Source: Pseudomonadota bacterium (lineage in GTDB: Bacteria; Pseudomonadota; Alphaproteobacteria; Rhizobiales; Phreatobacteraceae). Taken from it: 9,855 nucleotides of DNA. The stretch lies in assembly GCA_023416965.1 (NCBI GenBank), contig JAEZGJ010000259.1:1-9855 (forward strand), in the 5' to 3' direction. Positions within the stretch are counted from its first letter, which is position 1. Every line of letters starts with the position of its first letter. The position numbers were made by a program, and so were the translations under genes. The notes under the pieces are model-generated. The model worked only from the letters and a program-made list of their open reading frames with translations, was not told the origin of the DNA and did not search any database. Shown one piece after another: positions 6,604-9,855 of this stretch.

Positions 6604-7083
6604 TCAGAGCGCGCCGGGCGTGCGCAGGTCGAGCTGCGGGCGACGGCCCGCATTGGGAGCGAAGGGATTGCCGCCGCCGGCCTCCGCCTGGCGCCGCTGG
6701 CGCTCGAGCTGGGCGACGCCGTTGCAGGCCTGGGTGCGATTGCGGGTGATGTTGGCGACGCCGGTGTTGACGTCGTTCATGATCTGCTCGGGCAGGCGGC
6801 AGAACTCCGCATTGGTGGTCATCCACTGCTGCAGCCGGCGGAACGAGGCCTGGGCGGTGGTGAGCGCGGCGCAGGCACGCTGCGCATTGGCCTTGGCCTG
6901 TTCGAAGCTGGTCGGACGGCCGCGCGGAATCGCCGCCTGGGTCTGCTTCATGACCTCCTGGTGTGCGGCGATCAGCGGCTGGAACTCGGCCTGGCAGATC
7001 TCGTTGGCGCGCGCCTCGCCGGCCATCACGGCAGCGACGGCAAGGGCGGCCAGGGCAGTCTTCATCGCGTAAGGACGGTGCAT
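6604..7083 (-). CDS. Small exported four-cysteine protein of unknown function
   Basis: I do not recognise a named family with confidence. The 159-residue protein begins with a clear Sec signal peptide: short positive start, hydrophobic core ALAALAVAAVMAG, and an ARA cleavage site before NEICQ. The mature part (about 130 residues) looks mostly helical and has four cysteines (in EICQ, RACAAL, EFCRLP and QACNGV), an even number that would suit two disulfides in the periplasm. The C-terminus is low-complexity (Gly, Asn, Pro, Arg). Start ATG 7083 is chosen because AGGGG lies seven bases upstream; ATG 7065 (MKTAL) has none. The EFCRLP segment resembles short Cys-containing exported proteins of rhizobia from memory only. 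It lies seven bases before ubiA and probably shares its transcript. Confidence 0.75.
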   Translation of the reverse strand: MHRPYAMKTALAALAVAAVMAGEARANEICQAEFQPLIAAHQEVMKQTQAAIPRGRPTSFEQAKANAQRACAALTTAQASFRRLQQWMTTNAEFCRLPEQIMNDVNTGVANITRNRTQACNGVAQLERQRRQAEAGGGNPFAPNAGRRPQLDLRTPGAL

Positions 7084-7216
7084 CGTTCGGCCCCTGAACA
7101 CGTCCGCAGAGCGAGCGAGGTTGAGTGAAATCGCTTGGTTACATATCAATCGGTCAGCATCGTGGCAACGTGACGGACGGTCGGGACGCCTCTCCCTCCA
7201 CTGCCGCGTTGCAACC

Positions 7217-7241
7217 GGTGCGAGACCGCCGGTCCGGCACC
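7217..7241 (+). other. Stem-loop directly before the rsmE ribosome binding site
   Basis: GGTGC/GCACC (7217-7221 with 7237-7241) encloses an inner GACC/GGTC stem (7224-7227 with 7231-7234) with a GCC loop and a two-by-two internal mismatch. It ends two bases before the AGGGA ribosome binding site (7243-7247). No T-run follows, so it is not a terminator; an effect on translation is possible but unproven. Confidence 0.35.
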
Positions 7242-7257
7242 AAGGGAAACATGCGAC

Positions 7258-8004
7258 ATGGCGGCTTATGATTTCAAGGCGATCAGGCTGTTCGTGGCCG
7301 GCCCTCTCGCGGAGGGAGCCGTCATTGCCTGCGAGCCTGATCAGACCAATTATCTGCTCAACGTCATGCGGCTCGACGACGGCGCGCGCATGGCCGTTTT
7401 CGACGGGGAGAACGGCGAATGGGCTGCGCGCCTGAGGCGCAGCGGCAAGCGGTCGCTTTCCCTCGCCGTCGAAGAGCTGCTTCGGCCGCAGCCCCTGGCC
7501 GGCGACCTGTGGCTTCTCTTCGCTCCGCTCAAGCACGCCCGGCTCGACTACATGGTTCAGAAGGCGGTGGAGATGGGGGTCTCGCGGCTGATTCCGGTCA
7601 TCACCCGCCACACCCAGGCGAGCCGCGTGAACATCGAGCGGATGCGGGCGAATGCCGTCGAGGCGGCGGAACAATGCGGCGTCCTGACGGTTGCCGGATG
7701 CGATGAATCACAACCGCTTGCCGCCGTCCTCGCAGCCCTTGCTCCCGACCGGCTGCTCGTCTTCTGCGACGAGAGCGCGGCGGTCGCCAATCCTGTCGAC
7801 CGCCTGCACGCGGCGGGCGGGGCGGAGGGCGGGCTCGCCGTGCTCATCGGCCCCGAGGGCGGTTTCTCCGACGAGGAGCGCACGATCATCGCCAGGCGCC
7901 CCCGGACGCTCGCCCTGTCGCTCGGGCCGCGTATCCTTCGGGCGGACACTGCCGCGGTGGCCGCGCTCGCCGTGGTGCAGGCGAGCCTCGGCGACTGGCG
8001 CTGA
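7258..8004 (+). CDS. rsmE: 16S rRNA (uracil(1498)-N3)-methyltransferase RsmE
   Basis: This 248-residue SPOUT-class enzyme methylates N3 of U1498 in 16S rRNA of the small ribosomal subunit, using S-adenosylmethionine. The trefoil-knot signature is intact: VLIGPEGGFSDEE at 195-207 and LSLGPRILRADTAAVAAL from 220. The middle carries KHARLDYMVQKAVEMGVSRL, typical of the family, and the N-terminal PUA-like part contains NYLLNVMRL. The start ATG 7258 follows AGGGA at about ten bases; an ATG at 7251 is out of frame. The gene is divergent from the exported four-cysteine protein across 174 bases that must hold both promoters, though I see no convincing -35/-10 pair there. Confidence 0.95.
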   Translation: MAAYDFKAIRLFVAGPLAEGAVIACEPDQTNYLLNVMRLDDGARMAVFDGENGEWAARLRRSGKRSLSLAVEELLRPQPLAGDLWLLFAPLKHARLDYMVQKAVEMGVSRLIPVITRHTQASRVNIERMRANAVEAAEQCGVLTVAGCDESQPLAAVLAALAPDRLLVFCDESAAVANPVDRLHAAGGAEGGLAVLIGPEGGFSDEERTIIARRPRTLALSLGPRILRADTAAVAALAVVQASLGDWR

Positions 8005-8042
8005 GACGAAGCAGCTCGACGCGAAGCAGCAACGGTGCCGGA

Positions 8043-8059
8043 GGGTGGAATTTCCGCCC
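8043..8059. repeat. 17-base near-palindrome after rsmE
   Basis: The bases form a dyad centred on T8051: GGG-T-GGAA on the left and TTCC-G-CCC on the right, with a single T-G exception. It lies 39 bases after the rsmE stop. As DNA it could be an operator; as RNA it would fold only with a small loop. Confidence 0.35.
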
Positions 8060-8108
8060 GAAGTCAACGGAATTAAGTTCACGCCATCTTTCAATACGTT
8101 ACGAAATC

Positions 8109-8140
8109 GTGGCGATCCGTGACCGGATCGGGCCACATTT
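8109..8140 (+). terminator. Hairpin followed by ATTTT, probable rsmE terminator
   Basis: An 11-base-pair stem pairs GTGGC plus GATCCG (8109-8119) with CGGATC plus GCCAC (8124-8136), with loop TGAC and a two-base GG bulge. ATTTT follows immediately. It lies 104 bases after the rsmE stop, so a long 3' untranslated region would result. Confidence 0.5.
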
Positions 8141-8149
8141 TCGCCCCGC

Positions 8150-8168
8150 CGCCAGAGAGCCTCTGGCG
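8150..8168 (+). other. Perfect hairpin in the ybdK leader
   Basis: CGCCAGAG (8150-8157) and CTCTGGCG (8161-8168) form a perfect eight-base-pair stem with loop AGC. No T-run follows. It stands between two terminator-like hairpins in the rsmE-ybdK gap. Confidence 0.5.
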
Positions 8169-8224
8169 CGCCGGATGTCGCCCCGGACTGGGAGGGGTGC
8201 GCCGGCGGGCGGCCGTTTTCCGGC

Positions 8225-8245
8225 GCGCTCAAACAGCGCTTTTTT
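8225..8245 (+). terminator. Terminator-like hairpin with six T just before ybdK
   Basis: GCGCT (8225-8229) and AGCGC (8235-8239) form a five-base-pair stem with loop CAAAC, followed directly by TTTTTT (8240-8245). The stem is short but the layout is that of an intrinsic terminator. It ends 13 bases before the ybdK ribosome binding site, so it either ends an upstream transcript (rsmE or a short RNA) or acts inside the ybdK leader. Confidence 0.6.
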
Positions 8246-8258
8246 GACGTCCATTCAT

Positions 8259-8263
8259 GGAGA
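8259..8263 (+). promoter_or_regulatory. Ribosome binding site of ybdK
   Basis: GGAGA lies five bases before ATG 8269, favouring that start over the in-frame ATG at 8257, which overlaps the site and has no Shine-Dalgarno of its own. Confidence 0.6.
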
Positions 8264-8268
8264 CCATC

Positions 8269-9390
8269 ATGTCGGACACTCGCCGATTTGGCATCGAGGA
8301 AGAATTTTTCGTGGTCGATGCCGAGACCAAGGCCGTGATGCGTCGCATGCCGCAGGGCTTCTTCGAGGCCGCCAAGGTGCGCCTCGGCGACAGGGTGGGC
8401 AGCGAGATGCTGCAGTCGCAGATCGAGCTGACGAGTTCCGTCCACGGCACGGCCTCGGCCGCCCGCAACGAGTTGCAGGCCATGCGCGGCATGCTCGGCG
8501 AGGTGGCGGCGCAGCACGGCCTCGCCATTCTCGCCTCGGGCACCCACCCGACCGCCATGTGGGCGACCCAACGCGCCAGCGACACGCCGCGCTACGACAG
8601 CGTCATGCACGACCTGCAGATGATCGGCCAGCGCAACATCGTCTGCGGCCTGCACGTCCACGCCGAGTTCGACGACCTGTCGCGGCGCATCGACGTGATG
8701 GGCCGGCTGATGCCGACCATCCCGCTGATCATCGCCCTTTCGACCTCCTCGCCGTTCTGGCAGTCACGCGCCACCGGACTGATGGGCTACCGGCTCGCCG
8801 CCTATGACGAATTGCCGCGCACGGGCCTGCCCGAGATGTTCAAGACCCAGGCCGAGTACGACGACTATGTCGCGTTGCTGGTGGAGGCGCGGGTCATCGA
8901 GGATTCGAGCTATGTCTGGTGGGCGGTGAGGCCATCGCGCCGCTTCCCCACGCTGGAGCTCAGGGCGCCCGATTCCTGCACGAGCCTCGACGACTCGCTG
9001 GCCATCGCCGCCCTCTACCGCTCCATGGTGCGCTATCTCATCCGCCATCCGGACTTCCGCGCCGACCTGTCGCCGCTGTCGCGGGCCGTGGCGCAGGAGA
9101 ACAAGTGGCGGGCACAGCGCTACGGCATCCACGGCTCCTTCGTCGACGAGGAGCGCCGCACCACCGTCTCCATCGCCGATCTGGTCCAGGAGACCGTATC
9201 CCTGCTGGAGGAAGATGCCGAGGCGCTCGGCTGCTCCGACGACCTCGCCCGCTGCCTGGACATCTGCGTGCGCGGCACGAGCGCCGACGGTCAACTCACC
9301 GTGTGGAAGTCGGCCCTCGGCCTTGCCGAGACGCCGCATGACGCGCTGCGCGCGGTGAAGACCTGGATCGCGACGCAGACGCTGCAGTAA
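8269..9390 (+). CDS. ybdK: YbdK-type carboxylate-amine ligase (glutamate-cysteine ligase family 2)
   Basis: The 373-residue protein equals E. coli YbdK (372) in length. Landmarks in order: GIEEEFFVVD (8-17, ATP/metal glutamates), ASGTHP, CGLHVHAEFDD, PFWQSRATGLMGYR, FPTLELRAPDSCTSLDDSLAIAAL, and ENKWRAQRYGIHGSFVD. The family belongs to the glutamine-synthetase/glutamate-cysteine-ligase fold and joins a carboxylate to an amine using ATP. E. coli YbdK makes gamma-glutamylcysteine only weakly in vitro, so the true substrate is uncertain. Start 8269 is set by the GGAGA site. The 264-base gap before it holds three hairpins, including a T-tract terminator 23 bases upstream of the start codon, which hints at regulated or weak expression. 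It converges on xseA, with four bases between the stop codons. Confidence 0.9.
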   Translation: MSDTRRFGIEEEFFVVDAETKAVMRRMPQGFFEAAKVRLGDRVGSEMLQSQIELTSSVHGTASAARNELQAMRGMLGEVAAQHGLAILASGTHPTAMWATQRASDTPRYDSVMHDLQMIGQRNIVCGLHVHAEFDDLSRRIDVMGRLMPTIPLIIALSTSSPFWQSRATGLMGYRLAAYDELPRTGLPEMFKTQAEYDDYVALLVEARVIEDSSYVWWAVRPSRRFPTLELRAPDSCTSLDDSLAIAALYRSMVRYLIRHPDFRADLSPLSRAVAQENKWRAQRYGIHGSFVDEERRTTVSIADLVQETVSLLEEDAEALGCSDDLARCLDICVRGTSADGQLTVWKSALGLAETPHDALRAVKTWIATQTLQ

Positions 9391-9394
9391 CCGC

Positions 9395-9855
9395 TCAGAA
9401 CAGGCTGCCCTGCCCCTCCCCGCCCTTGCGGGGCCGGGGCTCGGCAGTGCGCGCCGGCTTCGGCGCGGCGGGCGTCGGCGCCTCGCCATCCGCCGTTGCC
9501 GCGACGCGTCCGTCGGCGAATTCGATGGCCAGGGCCGTACCGGGCCCGATGGCCGTGGCGGAACGCAGCGGGCGGCCTTCCGCATCCCGCACGAGCGCGA
9601 AGCCGCGCGCCAGCACGCCCTGATAGGAGAGCGCCGCCAGCAGCTTCGCCGCGCCGTCGAGGCGCTCGTTGCTGCGGCGGAGCACCAGGACGACCGCGCG
9701 CGGCGCGCGGGCGTGCAGGGCCTGGAGGCGCTCGCGCGCGCGCCCGATGCGGTCCGACTGGGTTCTCGCATAAACGCCGAGCGAGCGGGAGAGGCGATCG
9801 GAAATGGCGCGGAAGGTCTCGCGGCGCAGCTCGGTGCGGCGCGACAGGGTGGTGC
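9395..9855 (-). CDS. xseA: Exodeoxyribonuclease VII large subunit, C-terminal part
   Basis: Only the last 152 residues lie in the window; the gene continues beyond the right edge. The visible part is an Arg-rich helical stretch (SRRTELRRETFRAISDRL and onward), part of the long coiled-coil region of XseA. Then comes the family's closing segment LSYQGVLARGFALVRDAEG, which corresponds to the usual ERGYAIV motif, and an Ala/Pro/Lys-rich tail ending GQGSLF. XseA with XseB degrades single-stranded DNA to oligonucleotides from either end, in repair and recombination. Catalytic residues of the central domain are outside the window and cannot be checked. Confidence 0.9.
   Translation of the reverse strand, partial: TTLSRRTELRRETFRAISDRLSRSLGVYARTQSDRIGRARERLQALHARAPRAVVLVLRRSNERLDGAAKLLAALSYQGVLARGFALVRDAEGRPLRSATAIGPGTALAIEFADGRVAATADGEAPTPAAPKPARTAEPRPRKGGEGQGSLF

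Noticed and set aside
6597..7674. Upstream in-frame extension of the four-cysteine protein to 356 residues
   Set aside because: The extension runs antisense through rsmE and would bury the clear signal peptide in the middle of the protein.
8109..8807. Plus-strand frame beginning at 8109 and overlapping ybdK
   Set aside because: It is a shifted reading of ybdK with Arg/His/Pro-rich low-complexity translation and no ribosome binding site.
9418..9433. Perfect CCCCGC/GCGGGG hairpin just past the ybdK stop, inside xseA
   Set aside because: No T-run follows on either strand and the bases are part of the Pro/Arg/Lys-rich xseA coding tail, where such repeats arise easily; it could still act as a weak terminator.

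Overview
The window looks like ordinary chromosomal DNA from a GC-rich alphaproteobacterium, probably of the order Hyphomicrobiales (Rhizobiales). The signs are strong G/C preference at third codon positions, dense short-spaced genes, an alphaproteobacterial-style chemoreceptor, a TipF-like degenerate EAL protein, a MaoC-ribF neighbourhood, and ubiA and rsmE side by side. I see no transposase, integrase, tRNA, rRNA, CRISPR array, phage gene or toxin-antitoxin pair, and no gene-free stretch above 300 bases.

Layout, left to right. A minus-strand membrane protein with a degenerate EAL domain (1-1366, C-terminus cut by the window edge) is divergent from a plus-strand MaoC-type hydratase (1586-2038). 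It is followed by ribF (2122-3087) and then a Cache-domain methyl-accepting chemotaxis protein (3205-4914) that ends in a very strong intrinsic terminator (4956-4995). A PaiB-family FMN-binding protein (5015-5662) begins only 19 bases after that terminator. PaiB converges on ubiA (5655-6596, minus) and the two stop codons share one palindrome. A small exported four-cysteine protein of unknown function (6604-7083, minus) lies just upstream of ubiA and is probably co-transcribed with it. Divergent from this pair is rsmE (7258-8004, plus). A 264-base gap rich in hairpins separates rsmE from a YbdK-type carboxylate-amine ligase (8269-9390, plus), which converges on the 3' part of xseA (9395-9855, minus, N-terminus outside the window).

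Functionally the window mixes housekeeping (flavin cofactor synthesis, ubiquinone prenylation, 16S rRNA methylation, DNA repair exonuclease) with motility and signalling (TipF-like protein, chemoreceptor). I do not find a new multi-gene system. The points worth a second look are structural. Two genes (paiB and ybdK) have T-tract hairpins immediately before their ribosome binding sites, leaving almost no room for a promoter downstream. A 12-bp word is shared by the upstream regions of maoC and the chemoreceptor. One palindrome supplies both stop codons of the paiB/ubiA pair. The ligase beside rsmE is of the YbdK type.
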